DNA of 64,000 nucleotides from CAZVWJ01 sp964631325 (GTDB lineage Bacteria > T1Sed10-126): NCBI GenBank assembly GCA_964631325.1, contig CAZVWJ010000009.1, forward strand, positions 1-64,000, in the 5' to 3' direction. The position numbers and the translations under genes were made by a program. Each line of letters starts with the position of its first letter. Positions within the stretch are counted from its first letter, which is position 1. The notes beneath the pieces were generated by a model that was not told where the DNA came from, made no database searches, and worked only from the letters and a program-made list of their open reading frames with translations. Below, piece by piece: positions 24,264 to 33,368 of this stretch.

Positions 24264-25832
24264 TCAAGAATGAAAAAACTCCGTCGGTAACTTTCCCCCT
24301 ATCCTACTTTTGGGAACATTTAATTCAATCTCTGCTTTTTCTCGCTTCCAGTTGAGCCAGGAATTTAGATACTGGCTGTGTTTTTCCCGCCTGAGATAAC
24401 TAATAAAACTCTGTTTTTCCTTCTTTTCGAGTTTTTTAATTTTTCCTTTGCGTTTCTCTTTGCTGGCCAAAATGTGGTAACCTTTGGGGGATTTAACCGG
24501 TTTGGCCACCACCAATTTTTCCCGGGAAATTAATTTCAGGAGAGTTTTGGAGATGTCAGGAAGAATTAATTTCCTTCCCCGGGTTAATTCATTTATCCAT
24601 CTATTTTTCCTTTCATCAGGGATATAATCGCCAACAAATTTAACCGGCACCCAGCCGTAACGGCCGTAAAGATGGGCTGTTTTGCCGTCAGTCTCCGGAG
24701 CCAAATGCCGTAATTTTTCCAGTGGCTGTTTCGCGTGCTTGATTTTTTCATATAGAGATTGGGCTTCATTTTTAGCCCGCGTCCAGTGAGTGTCAGCAAG
24801 TAGTCTCTTTTTAATTTTGTCGCGGACCACAGAAAGTTTTTTTCTCTCCCGCTTGATTGGTCTATCCGTGTAGAGCAGGTAATATTTATTGTTTGCGGAC
24901 ACCAGTTTGCTGAGAGTGTTGGGTTTGAGCCCAAAAGCTTTTCGAGCGAGTTTTTTTGGGAGATTTTCGGGAGTGACCCAACCTCGTAATCCACCGGTTG
25001 AAGCAGTGTTGGTGTCGGTGGAATATTTGCGAGCCAGTTCTTCAAAGTCTGTTCCCGCCCTAAATTTTCTTCTTATCCGTTCCAGTTTTTGCTTAACCTG
25101 TTGTAGCTTTTGTTTGTAGTTTGGACTGGTATCCGGCGGAACCGAAAGCTGGAGCTGATACAGATGAGCCCGGGGTGGAGCCATAAAGCCCCGTTCGTTT
25201 TCTTCGTAGTATGTTTTTATTCGTTGCTCGTCGATGTATTCTTCCGGGTCCAGGAAAATTCCGAAAAGCTTAACTTCACGCAGTCCTCGCTTGAGAGAGT
25301 TGTTGATTTCAGTATCCGTGAGAGCCAGGTGACTTTGCAGCAAATTTTGGAAACGGGAGCTTTCCAGTCGTTGGCGTTCCTGGCGCTCTAATTTTTTTCT
25401 CTGTTCCGCTGAGATTTTTCTCAAAAATAACTGAAAACGCTGACGCTGAAATTTTCCCTGCTTATTGCGAAACATTGGCCGACTGGCGACCATTTGCCGA
25501 ATTTCTCTGGCTGTTGCCTTTGCCCCGTATCGCTGAGCTTCTTGCTGAAGCAGTGTTTGGTTGACCAGTTGTTTGAAAGCCTGTTGACGAATTTCGTTTA
25601 TTTCTTCTTCGGAAAGTCGTCCCGTCCGATTTTTTTGCCTTGATTTTCTCAACCTATCTACAATTTGATGGTATTCTTCCGTGGTGATGCTCTTTCCGTT
25701 TATTTCAGCCAGTTCCTGTTTTCCCCGCCCCTGGTTCAAATATCCCATTCCCCAGCTCGCAAAAATAGTTAAAAGAAATGCAAATACGGTTATCCAGATA
25801 ATTTGTTTCATATGTTCCCTCAACCAATTCAT
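24264..25832 (-). CDS. SurA/PpiD-like membrane-anchored peptidyl-prolyl isomerase
   Basis: The 522 residues start with one membrane helix (residues 11-31, IIWITVFAFLLTIFASWGM), like PpiD. A SurA-N chaperone region (AEINGKSITTEEYHQIVDRL) follows, then a PpiC/parvulin domain (YSTDTNTASTGGLRGWVTPENLP) at about 235-330, and a long basic C-terminal part. It probably helps fold outer-membrane proteins such as LptD after export. SurA, PrsA and PpiD are close alternatives. Its promoter must lie in the short gap before the TPR gene. Confidence 0.85.
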   Translation of the reverse strand: MNWLREHMKQIIWITVFAFLLTIFASWGMGYLNQGRGKQELAEINGKSITTEEYHQIVDRLRKSRQKNRTGRLSEEEINEIRQQAFKQLVNQTLLQQEAQRYGAKATAREIRQMVASRPMFRNKQGKFQRQRFQLFLRKISAEQRKKLERQERQRLESSRFQNLLQSHLALTDTEINNSLKRGLREVKLFGIFLDPEEYIDEQRIKTYYEENERGFMAPPRAHLYQLQLSVPPDTSPNYKQKLQQVKQKLERIRRKFRAGTDFEELARKYSTDTNTASTGGLRGWVTPENLPKKLARKAFGLKPNTLSKLVSANNKYYLLYTDRPIKRERKKLSVVRDKIKKRLLADTHWTRAKNEAQSLYEKIKHAKQPLEKLRHLAPETDGKTAHLYGRYGWVPVKFVGDYIPDERKNRWINELTRGRKLILPDISKTLLKLISREKLVVAKPVKSPKGYHILASKEKRKGKIKKLEKKEKQSFISYLRREKHSQYLNSWLNWKREKAEIELNVPKSRIGGKLPTEFFHS

Positions 25833-26013
25833 TTATGTCGCCTCCTGAGTTATAATAAATATATAGGGTCATCAAAAATTCTTTAAGTGTGATCCTGGGG
25901 ATAGCGTCTACTTTTATCTCCGGGTTCCGCATCTATTTTGAGAAACCGCTCAATATTTTGTATCTGTTGTTATCCTAAATGGTAGCGAATTTATCGTAAA
26001 ATATACAGTTACT

Positions 26014-27000
26014 TTGAATCACTGGCTGTTGAAGTTAAGAAATTGGGTGAATGGATTGTTGGAGAAAATCAAACGATTATTATTTAAAGCGAAAGAATTC
26101 TTAATAAATTATAAAGTAGTAATTCTTGGCTTGATTTTACTTATTGTTTTTCTAATTTTTTATTATCACAGTGAAATGCGGGAGATTTCGGTAGAGGCTA
26201 ATGCAGAGGTGCTTTCTGATTACCAGAAGCAGTTGGAAAAAAATCCATATGATGGTAACTTATTGCTACGGGCGGCCCGTCATCATTATTACGTGGTCCG
26301 GAACCGGTTAAAAGAAAAGGGGAATAAGGCTGGGGTCCGGGAGCTTTTGGTTAAAGGACTTTCTTTGTATCGCCGGTTGGGTACAAAAGAAGAGTGGCAA
26401 CTTCAACCACGGGATTATTTTATTAACGCGTATCTTTATTATAAACTTGGGACCCCCTATTTGTCCCGGGCTCGGGAAATGGCATTAAAATCTTATCGTG
26501 CCGGGGAACGTTCCGCGGAACTGATGGCCCTGCTTGCTAACATCCATTATTCGTTGGGCAAATACAAAGTGGCACTGAAATACTTTAATGTTTTAGGGAC
26601 GGAATTTCGTGATCCGGTCCTCATTTTTAATAAAGCTCGATGCCTATGGGCTCTGGGAGAAACAAGTAAAATCCAGCGTGCCAGACAGTTGTTGCAAAAA
26701 GGGCTTAGACTGGTTCATTCCAATCAATACGAAAATGGGGGCATAGAAAAAAATTATCAGTTGGCGTTGGCTCGGGTTGAACTGGATCTCAAAAATTACC
26801 GTCGGGCCAGGGAAATTATTAAAGAATATTCTCAGTGGCGTGATGACACGGAGTTTATGACTCTATTCGCTGAGATTCTCGTGGCCCAGGGAAATAAGGA
26901 AAAAGCACGAAAAGTTCTTGAATCGGTACTTTCCAGGCGCGAGCCACCGGTTCAGGCAGAATTATTATTGAAAAGAATAGATCATAGCGAAGAAAATTGA
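26014..27000 (+). CDS. TPR-repeat membrane protein
   Basis: One membrane helix (about residues 35-50, VVILGLILLIVFLIFYYH) is followed by roughly six TPR-like helix pairs. The clearest units are SAELMALLANIHYSLGKYKVALKYF and ALARVELDLKNYRRAREIIKEY (read in part: LKNYRRAREII). The repeats face the outside of the inner membrane. It lies seven bases before mreB and is probably the first gene of the rod-shape operon, so it may act as a scaffold in cell-wall elongation; that is inference. The TTG start has no clear ribosome site, so an internal TTG is possible. Confidence 0.72.
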   Translation: MNHWLLKLRNWVNGLLEKIKRLLFKAKEFLINYKVVILGLILLIVFLIFYYHSEMREISVEANAEVLSDYQKQLEKNPYDGNLLLRAARHHYYVVRNRLKEKGNKAGVRELLVKGLSLYRRLGTKEEWQLQPRDYFINAYLYYKLGTPYLSRAREMALKSYRAGERSAELMALLANIHYSLGKYKVALKYFNVLGTEFRDPVLIFNKARCLWALGETSKIQRARQLLQKGLRLVHSNQYENGGIEKNYQLALARVELDLKNYRRAREIIKEYSQWRDDTEFMTLFAEILVAQGNKEKARKVLESVLSRREPPVQAELLLKRIDHSEEN

Positions 27001-27016
27001 CTGGGAGTTGATTTTA

Positions 27017-28057
27017 GTGTTTCAACCTTTTGATTTTATTTACAGCTTGTTTTCAAATGATATGGGAATTGACCTTGGGACTGCTAATACCCTGGTTTAC
27101 GTGAAGGGTAAAGGGGTGGTCTTAAGAGAACCTTCCATTGTAGCGATTGAAGAAGATACTGATAAAGTTCTTGCAGTGGGAGATAAAGCTAAGAATATGG
27201 TCGGCAGAACTCCGGGAAAAATCAGGGCGGTTCGGCCGCTTCGTAACGGGGTAATAGCTGACTTTGACGTAACTGAAAAGATGATACGTTACTTTATTGA
27301 TAAGGTTCACAACCGGCGTAAATTTGTCAGTCCCCGTATGGTTATCGGTGTGCCTTATGGAGTTACCGAAGTAGAAAAACGAGCAGTAATGGAATCCGCG
27401 GAGCACGCCGGGTGCCGAGAAATTCACATCATTGAAGAACCCCTGGCTGCAGCAATTGGAGCCGGGATGCCCGTCTATGAACCGGCGGGAAATATGGTAG
27501 TGGATATCGGGGGAGGGACCACTGAAGTTTCTGTCATTTCTATGGGTGGAATGGTAGTGGCTCGTTCGGCTCGTGTAGGCGGTGATGAGATGGATTCTGC
27601 GATCACCGATTACCTCCGTCATACTTACAGTTTGATGGTTGGTGAACGGACCAGTGAGGAAGTTAAAATTGAGATCGGCTCAGCCTATCCTGCCGATGAA
27701 TACGATAAAGCCACATATGAAATAAAAGGTCGGGATTTAACCACCGGACTGCCTAAAACCCTATCCATTACCGGTGAAGAGATCCGAGAAGCTCTGAGTG
27801 AACCTATAGAGACGATTGTGGAAAATGTTAAGGCAACCCTTGAAGAGACTCCACCGGAACTTTCAGCGGACATAACAGACCGGGGGATAGTTATCACGGG
27901 TGGAGGAGCAAAATTACGGGGAATTGATCAGTTGCTCAGTGAACACACATCCCTTCCGGTGACAATTACGGAAGATCCTCTGACCTGCGTGGTAAGAGGG
28001 AGTGGCAAATACCTGCAAGAAATGAAAAAAGTTTCTGAAGGTCAGGAAGAGAACTAA
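27017..28057 (+). CDS. mreB: rod shape-determining protein MreB
   Basis: MreB is the bacterial actin that guides wall synthesis. The phosphate-1 loop is MGIDLGTANTLVYVKG, followed by connector IIEEPLAAAIGAGMP, phosphate-2 loop VVDIGGGTTEVSVIS, and the adenosine motif VITGGGAKLRG. GTG 27017 is preferred, with GGGAG nine bases upstream and the family's amphipathic start (FQPFDFIYSLFSND) right after it; TTG 27008 is too close to the site. It is followed by mreC, mreD, mrdA and rodA. Confidence 0.96.
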   Translation: MFQPFDFIYSLFSNDMGIDLGTANTLVYVKGKGVVLREPSIVAIEEDTDKVLAVGDKAKNMVGRTPGKIRAVRPLRNGVIADFDVTEKMIRYFIDKVHNRRKFVSPRMVIGVPYGVTEVEKRAVMESAEHAGCREIHIIEEPLAAAIGAGMPVYEPAGNMVVDIGGGTTEVSVISMGGMVVARSARVGGDEMDSAITDYLRHTYSLMVGERTSEEVKIEIGSAYPADEYDKATYEIKGRDLTTGLPKTLSITGEEIREALSEPIETIVENVKATLEETPPELSADITDRGIVITGGGAKLRGIDQLLSEHTSLPVTITEDPLTCVVRGSGKYLQEMKKVSEGQEEN

Positions 28058-28094
28058 CATTTTATTTTCGTTGTAAATAAAGAGTGAAAAATAT

Positions 28095-28910
28095 TTGGCC
28101 AGAAAAGATTATTTGTTCTTTGTTGCTTATTTCATTGTTACCCTGCTAATAGTCTGGGGCAATATTACCTACGGTTTTTCCCCCTACCGTTTTTACCAGC
28201 CTGGTTGGGATAGGTTTCAACTGTTTTATAGTAAAACTACAAAATTAATCGCCCACACGAAACGTTTCTTTGTTTCCCGGCTTCAACTTGTTAATCGGAT
28301 CCAGGCCCTCGAAAAAGAAAAAAAACAATTAAAAAAAAGGGTTCAGCAATTAAAATTTTTAGATACCCGTATTTACGAGCTAAAGAAACAGTTACAGCTT
28401 CCTGATTCTCCCGGGGGTAAATTGGTGGCCGGTAAAGCTATTAACCAGAATTTAACCGGACTGGAGAGAACTTATCGAATCAACCGCGGCTATAATCACG
28501 GACTGCAAGCGGGCGATCCCGTTCTTGAAGTGATAAATGATACTTTTGTCCTTCGGGGAGAGATACATCATACTTTTAAGAATCACAGTCTGGTGATTTT
28601 ACCCGGTGATCCCCGCTTTAAAATTGGAGTAAAAATTGACTCTGTGGGTGGCCGCCAGTTTATTCTTGAGGGGGAGGGATACCGCCGCCTTGTAATTGAT
28701 AATTTTCCGGCGGTGTTGAGTGTGAAACCCGGGGAGCGGGTGTATACAGCGGAGGCCAGTCTTATTGCACCGCAAAATATTTATGTGGGAAAGATCAAGA
28801 AAATTATCAAAGGCGGTGGGGGCTCGTTGACCGGGAATAAATTAATCGTGCAAGCCCCACCACTGGAAGGGGTACCTCGTATTTTTTGGGTGTTGCTCTC
28901 GGATGGTTGA
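28095..28910 (+). CDS. mreC: rod shape-determining protein MreC
   Basis: MreC is a periplasmic scaffold linking MreB with PBP2. One N-terminal membrane helix (LFFVAYFIVTLLIVWG) is followed by a coiled coil (RIQALEKEKKQLKKRVQQL) that dimerises the protein, then the beta-rich MreC domain with GDPVLEVINDTF and GERVYTAEASLIAP. The length of 271 is typical. The TTG start has only a weak AAAGAG. It overlaps the following mreD-like gene by eight bases. Confidence 0.9.
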   Translation: MARKDYLFFVAYFIVTLLIVWGNITYGFSPYRFYQPGWDRFQLFYSKTTKLIAHTKRFFVSRLQLVNRIQALEKEKKQLKKRVQQLKFLDTRIYELKKQLQLPDSPGGKLVAGKAINQNLTGLERTYRINRGYNHGLQAGDPVLEVINDTFVLRGEIHHTFKNHSLVILPGDPRFKIGVKIDSVGGRQFILEGEGYRRLVIDNFPAVLSVKPGERVYTAEASLIAPQNIYVGKIKKIIKGGGGSLTGNKLIVQAPPLEGVPRIFWVLLSDG

Positions 28911-29367
28911 AATTCTTTTATTGCTGATTTTCTTTGCCGTTGATTTGTTTTTGACCTTTTTTGGTCTGAATACTTATTTTTTGTTACTACTTCCTTACGT
29001 GGTTTTTCTTCGAAACGGTAGTGTTGGGAAAATGCTGGGCGGAGCTTTTGTGGCCGGAATGTTAACTGAACAGTTGCATGGTTTACTGCCGGGGGTGGTT
29101 TTACTGGGATTGGGTATTGCGCTGGCGATTTTACTTGTGGTGGAAAATATCATCGAATGGGGACATCCTGTTATCCGCTGTTTGGGCTTTTTATTTCTGC
29201 TCCTGGTAACCATAGCTTTGCGTAGAATTTTTGGGGCTCTTATGGGGGGCTCTTTTTTCTTTTTTCCTGAAATAGAGTGGATTTTAACATGGTTGCTCGG
29301 CTCAACTCTGGTTGCCTTCCAATCACTTTTAACTTTTGGGTTGAGAGGGAAGCTTCGGGGTTATTAG
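28903..29367 (+). CDS. mreD: MreD-like membrane protein
   Basis: The 154 residues are very hydrophobic with five membrane spans, the size and topology of MreD. Sequence motifs of MreD are weak: the usual 'P-x-x-L-x-G-L-x-x-D' turn is only faintly seen as GAFVAGMLTEQLHGLLPG. The identification rests mainly on its position between mreC and the PBP2 gene, with overlaps on both sides. It would couple MreC and PBP2 in the elongasome. Confidence 0.72.
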   Translation: MVEILLLLIFFAVDLFLTFFGLNTYFLLLLPYVVFLRNGSVGKMLGGAFVAGMLTEQLHGLLPGVVLLGLGIALAILLVVENIIEWGHPVIRCLGFLFLLLVTIALRRIFGALMGGSFFFFPEIEWILTWLLGSTLVAFQSLLTFGLRGKLRGY

Positions 29368-31217
29368 TGAAGCCACTTTCCGAAAAAAAAAGGTTTGAAT
29401 TAACCCGGCGTCTTGCACCGCTGTTTTTGCTATTACTTATTTTTCTGGGGGTGGTCCTTGCCCGGGTCCTTTATCTGCAGATGGTGCAGGGAGAAAAATT
29501 CAAAAAACTTAGTGCGGTTAACCGGATCACTCATGAAACAGTTCCCGCCCCCCGCGGCTCAATTCTGGACTGCCAGGGGCGGGTCCTGGCCGCTGATCAG
29601 CCGGTATTTCAACTGGTCAAAGAGTCTCTGTCCCCCGCGTCTCCCCCATCCCGTCTGACAGAGCTGGCTCGGTTGCTCCAGGTGGATACTTCCCTGATTG
29701 CCCGGCGGCTTAACCAGGGGGGGAAACGGTATGTGCTTCGCAGTTTAACAGATGAACAGCGGATCAGGTTTGAAGAAAAAACTGAAAACTTTCCGGGACT
29801 GAAAATTAATAATTATCCTCGCCGTGTTTATCGTCAGGGGAAAATAATTGGCCCGGTAATTGGTTATACCGGTGAAATTTCTTCCGGCGGTTTGAAACAT
29901 CGCCGTCGTGAAGGCTTATCTCAAGGGGATATAGTAGGTAAAGCAGGAATCGAAAAAAAATATGATTCATATCTCCGGGGAGAAGATGGGATTAAGTGGG
30001 TAGAGACTACTGCCACTGGTGAATATATTCGGACTCTTTCGAACCCTGCGTCCATGCCCCCCCAGCAGGGAAATAACCTGACCCTTAACCTTGATCTTAA
30101 GCTTCAACAGTTAGTTGCCCGTTCTTTTCCGGCAGATTCCCAGGGGGTGGCTGTAGTTTTAAAATTACCTAATGGCGAGTTGAAAGCGCTCTATTCACAG
30201 CCTTCCTACGACCCAAATATTTTTGTAAAAAATGAAAAAAAACGGATTGATAAGCTTCTGCAAGCGGGCGAGAATCCGCTGCTCAACCGAGCCCTGCAGA
30301 GTCGCTTTCCGCCGGGTTCGACGTTTAAGATAATCCCTTTTCTGGCGGCTTTAAGAGCGGATAATTATTCGCCGACCAACACTTTTAATTGCCCCGGATA
30401 TTTTTGGCTCGGCCGTCGAAAGTTTAGGTGCTGGGAAGAAAGAGGGCATGGCAGGCTGAATTTATATAACGCTTTGATTCATTCCTGTAACGTCCATTTT
30501 TACAAGCTGGTCCGAGAACTTGGTTTTGAACCGGTAAAATCAATGGCCCGGCAGTTAAACTTTGGTCAGAAAACCGGTATTGACTTACCTGATGAAAAGA
30601 AATCTCAACTGTCCACCGCCGAGCTGGCCAGGAATAAGTATGGTTCTCAATGGACAGAAGGCGAAGAGCTAAATGCAATTGTCGGCCAGGGTTATACTTT
30701 GGTAACTCCGATTAAACAGGCGGTTATTCTGGCTACCATTCTTACTGGAAGGCAGTTGGTTCCTGCTGTGGCCTCCTTGCAGTCCGGTCAAACCCGGGGA
30801 AAATTTTCACTTGCCGGTCGGTCTCTAAAAAGCTTCAAGGATACCCTCGACCGGGTGACTGAAGAAGGGACTGGCTACTGGGCTCAGCACACACCTGATT
30901 ATCAGCGAATTGAGCCGGATCTCCTGGGGAAAACGGGCACTGTTCAGAAAGCTGTCCGTAAGGATGGAACTGATACCCCCCCCTCTGACGCTTGGTTTGT
31001 TTCAGCCGCCCCTGCTGATTTGCCTGAGTATGTGGTAGTCGTTTTTCTGGGCAGTGCCGGGTCGGCCGGCCATTCAGCCGCTCCAATGGTTCGAAAAATA
31101 TACCAGAAAATGGAAAAGTTAAATTATTTTTCCCGCCCTTCTAAAAATCAATCAGCGCGCTTTGTTCCAATTGAACAACAGAGTTCTTCGGCTGTGCAAT
31201 ACCGGAGGAATAATTAA
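29367..31217 (+). CDS. mrdA: penicillin-binding protein 2
   Basis: PBP2 is the transpeptidase of lateral wall growth. An N-terminal helix (LAPLFLLLLIFLGVVLARVLY) precedes the pedestal domain with APRGSILDCQGRVLA. The transpeptidase carries SxxK (FPPGSTFKI), SxN (HSCNVHF) and KTG (LLGKTGTVQ). GTG 29367 shares a base with the stop of mreD; a longer frame from 29277 would run through mreD and lacks a site. The length is 616. It is followed two bases later by rodA, its glycosyltransferase partner. Confidence 0.95.
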   Translation: MKPLSEKKRFELTRRLAPLFLLLLIFLGVVLARVLYLQMVQGEKFKKLSAVNRITHETVPAPRGSILDCQGRVLAADQPVFQLVKESLSPASPPSRLTELARLLQVDTSLIARRLNQGGKRYVLRSLTDEQRIRFEEKTENFPGLKINNYPRRVYRQGKIIGPVIGYTGEISSGGLKHRRREGLSQGDIVGKAGIEKKYDSYLRGEDGIKWVETTATGEYIRTLSNPASMPPQQGNNLTLNLDLKLQQLVARSFPADSQGVAVVLKLPNGELKALYSQPSYDPNIFVKNEKKRIDKLLQAGENPLLNRALQSRFPPGSTFKIIPFLAALRADNYSPTNTFNCPGYFWLGRRKFRCWEERGHGRLNLYNALIHSCNVHFYKLVRELGFEPVKSMARQLNFGQKTGIDLPDEKKSQLSTAELARNKYGSQWTEGEELNAIVGQGYTLVTPIKQAVILATILTGRQLVPAVASLQSGQTRGKFSLAGRSLKSFKDTLDRVTEEGTGYWAQHTPDYQRIEPDLLGKTGTVQKAVRKDGTDTPPSDAWFVSAAPADLPEYVVVVFLGSAGSAGHSAAPMVRKIYQKMEKLNYFSRPSKNQSARFVPIEQQSSSAVQYRRNN

Positions 31218-31219
31218 AT

Positions 31220-32497
31220 ATGCGACGTAAAACTGCGGCATTGTTGGTTCTTGCTTCGGCCTTTTTGCTCTCTATACTGGGATTATTTTTGGTCTATAGC
31301 GCCAGTCATCGGATTTATAATTACTGGCTGGTTCTCAGGCAGGGAGTGTGGCTTGTAATTGGGCTTTTATCGGCTATTGCCATTTCTTATGTTCGACCGG
31401 CCCGGCTTTATCGTTATCGATGGGGATTTTATATAATTGGCTTGGTTTTACTTATTTTAACCCTGGTTTTTGGAGAAACTATTCGTGGTGGTACCAGTTG
31501 GCTTGCCCTCGGGCCGGCAAACCTTCAATCATCGGAAATAATGAAGGTTTTTTTGATAATGGTGCTTGCCGGGGTGGCGGAAAAAATTGAGGTGGGAGAA
31601 TTCAATTTCGCTTCCGGGCTTCTGGCTATTTTTGGAATTGTAATTTTGCCGGTGGGTTTGATTATCCTTCAACCCGATCTGGGAACCTCTCTCATCTATC
31701 TTGCTCTGTTGGTTGGTTGGATGTTTGCCGGGGGCTGGTGGAGGGAAGGAAGTGCTCTGATTATTTCCGGATTAGGTTTAATTGGGGCGTTGATTTTAGT
31801 AATTTTACCTGGCTGGTCCGGTGGGGGACTGGTAAACCTGGTGGGGGGGGAGTTGGGAGTGATCCAGGTATTTATCTGGGTGGGGGCAGGAATTATGTTC
31901 TTTATTACGGCGGTTTTTCCCTATCTCAGGGGAAACCGTATTTCAACGGTCGGGATTTGTATTCTGGCCGGACTGGCTTTTTTATTGGGGCTCAGCCTGG
32001 TTTCCGCCCTGGCCCCTTACCAGGTTGAAAGGATAGAGTCGTTTTTTGCCCCGGCTCGGTCTGCTCGAACAAGTGGATATAGTCTTCTCCAATCCCAGAT
32101 AGCGATAGGTGCCGGGGGATGGACAGGCCAGGGGTATATGAGTGGGACCCAGAGCCAGTTGGGTTTTATTCCGGAACTGTGGACTGATTTTGTTTTTACC
32201 GTTGGGGTGGAAGAACTTGGATTCATTTTTGCCGGCGTGGTGACGCTCTTATTTATGTCTCTGGTTTATGGGGTTTTTTCAGCGGCAGCATTAGCTGAGG
32301 ATTGGTGGTCATATTACCTTTGCGTGGGGATAGGCTTGATCTGGATTTTTCATATTTTTGTTAACGTAGGAATGTGTGTGGGGTTGATGCCGGTGGTTGG
32401 TTTGCCTTTGCCGCTGTTAAGCTATGGTGGTAGTTTTATGGTTACAAACTGGCTGATGATCGGAGTCTTTTTGAGCTTGATTATTTATCCGAGGTAA
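31220..32497 (+). CDS. rodA: RodA, SEDS peptidoglycan polymerase
   Basis: RodA polymerises lipid II together with PBP2. The 425 residues have about ten membrane helices. SEDS marks are QGVWLVIGLL near the start, GGTSWLALGPANLQSSEIMKV (the loop before the catalytic region), and IILQPDLGTSLIYLAL, with the essential aspartate, and GLMPVVGLPLPLLSYGGS at the end. The pairing with mrdA separates it from FtsW. It closes the rod-shape operon. Confidence 0.94.
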   Translation: MRRKTAALLVLASAFLLSILGLFLVYSASHRIYNYWLVLRQGVWLVIGLLSAIAISYVRPARLYRYRWGFYIIGLVLLILTLVFGETIRGGTSWLALGPANLQSSEIMKVFLIMVLAGVAEKIEVGEFNFASGLLAIFGIVILPVGLIILQPDLGTSLIYLALLVGWMFAGGWWREGSALIISGLGLIGALILVILPGWSGGGLVNLVGGELGVIQVFIWVGAGIMFFITAVFPYLRGNRISTVGICILAGLAFLLGLSLVSALAPYQVERIESFFAPARSARTSGYSLLQSQIAIGAGGWTGQGYMSGTQSQLGFIPELWTDFVFTVGVEELGFIFAGVVTLLFMSLVYGVFSAAALAEDWWSYYLCVGIGLIWIFHIFVNVGMCVGLMPVVGLPLPLLSYGGSFMVTNWLMIGVFLSLIIYPR

Positions 32498-32568
32498 CCG
32501 GAAAAGTGAATGCAGATAAAATCTTTCCTTGCAAATGGAAATATTTTTAATATCATATCTTACCCCTC

Positions 32569-32640
32569 GCCGAGGTAGCTCAGTGGTAGAGCGCGTCCAT
32601 GGTAAGGATGAGGTCGTGGGTTCAAATCCCATCCTCGGCT
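32569..32640 (+). tRNA. tRNA-Thr (GGU)
   Basis: The acceptor GCCGAGG pairs with CCTCGGC, D arm GCTC/GAGC, anticodon stem CGTCC/GGATG (one G-U) with loop ATGGTAA, so the anticodon is GGT. The T arm is GTGGG-TTCAAAT-CCCAT. CCA is not encoded. It stands alone between rodA and a dispersed repeat. Confidence 0.93.
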
Positions 32641-32708
32641 TATTAAATATAGTTGAAAGTTGAAAGGAAAAGTATTTTTTAAAAAAGTCTTTGAAACGAC
32701 CGCATTAG

Positions 32709-32772
32709 GAGTGTGAGGAAGGATTTCCTCACGATTTTAGGCCCTGGAGGGGCCGTGGGGGAGCAGGGACCG
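32709..32772 (+). repeat. 64-bp dispersed hairpin repeat, copy 2
   Basis: It matches 4984-5047 in length and layout: GAGTGTGAGGAAGGATTTCCTCA hairpin (cut here: GAGGAA...TTCCTC), a GGCCC-tggag-GGGCC hairpin, then GTGGGGGAGCAG. Like copy 1 it lies just after a tRNA gene. The remaining 320-bp gap between tRNA-Thr and tRNA-Trp holds only this repeat and the promoter described next. Confidence 0.6.
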
Positions 32773-32838
32773 ATAACTGGAGTGCCGGACGGCAATGACA
32801 AATTCATTTTGAAGTTCTGAACAGGTTGCTTTTATTAT

Positions 32839-32867
32839 TTGCTATTTTTTCCTTGCATTGTTATACT
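32839..32867 (+). promoter_or_regulatory. promoter for tRNA-Trp-secE-nusG
   Basis: TTGCTA (32839-32844) and TATACT (32862-32867) are 17 bases apart. The box lies about 94 bases before tRNA-Trp. It would start a transcript through tRNA-Trp, secE and nusG, a common co-transcription in bacteria. Confidence 0.6.
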
Positions 32868-32960
32868 TTTAATTTACCATACCTTGGGCAGGAAATGACA
32901 TAAACAACTGGCGAACTATTCTAAGACCTGCCAAAATATTTTTATGTCAGAATTTGACTT

Positions 32961-33037
32961 AGGTCCGTAGCTCGAATTGGCAGAGCGCCGGACTCCAAAT
33001 CCGGAGGTTCCGGGTTCGACTCCCGGCGGACCTGCCA
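32961..33037 (+). tRNA. tRNA-Trp (CCA)
   Basis: The acceptor AGGTCCG pairs with CGGACCT, with discriminator G, as in tRNA-Trp. The anticodon loop is CTCCAAA with CCA, and the T arm is CCGGG-TTCGACT-CCCGG. The 3' CCA is encoded at 33035-33037. It lies 102 bases before secE, the same order as in many bacteria. Confidence 0.95.
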
Positions 33038-33139
33038 TTGCCTGGCGGTTCTGTCTATTAGAATCGTGGGAGGCAAATAAAACTTGATAAATTTTTAGGG
33101 GCGGAAGGGGATATTTTTTTGTCTGTTGGAGGTTTTGTA

Positions 33140-33349
33140 GTGAAGTGGTTCAAGCAGATGAAGCGGTTTTTATATGAAGTTTGGTTGGAAGCAAAACCCG
33201 GTGGGCGCGTAAATTGGCCCGATTCTAATAAGTTAATGGAATCTACTCTGCTTGTTCTGGCTTGCGCCGTATTTTTTATGTTTTACGTAGGGGTACTTGA
33301 CCTGATCTTCGGTAAATTATTTGTTTACCTGACACATTTGTTCAGGTGA
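33140..33349 (+). CDS. secE: preprotein translocase subunit SecE
   Basis: SecE is the essential clamp of the SecYEG channel. The 69 residues have an amphipathic helix (KQMKRFLYEVWLEAKPGGRVNWP), here noted by its VWLEAKPGGRVNWP core, and one membrane helix (STLLVLACAVFFMFYVGVL). GTG 33140 is chosen because TTGGAGG lies seven bases before it; TTG 33119 would add seven residues with a weaker site. No rpmG (L33) gene precedes it, unlike in many genomes. Confidence 0.93.
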   Translation: MKWFKQMKRFLYEVWLEAKPGGRVNWPDSNKLMESTLLVLACAVFFMFYVGVLDLIFGKLFVYLTHLFR

Positions 33350-33368
33350 GATACGAGGAGTATTTTTT

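Noticed and set aside
29277..29366. Longer N-terminus of PBP2
   Set aside because: The extension lies entirely inside mreD and lacks a ribosome site; GTG 29367 gives the normal PBP2 N-terminus.
33038..33139. rpmG (L33) between tRNA-Trp and secE
   Set aside because: The gap is too short for a 49-residue gene and shows no CxxC motif.
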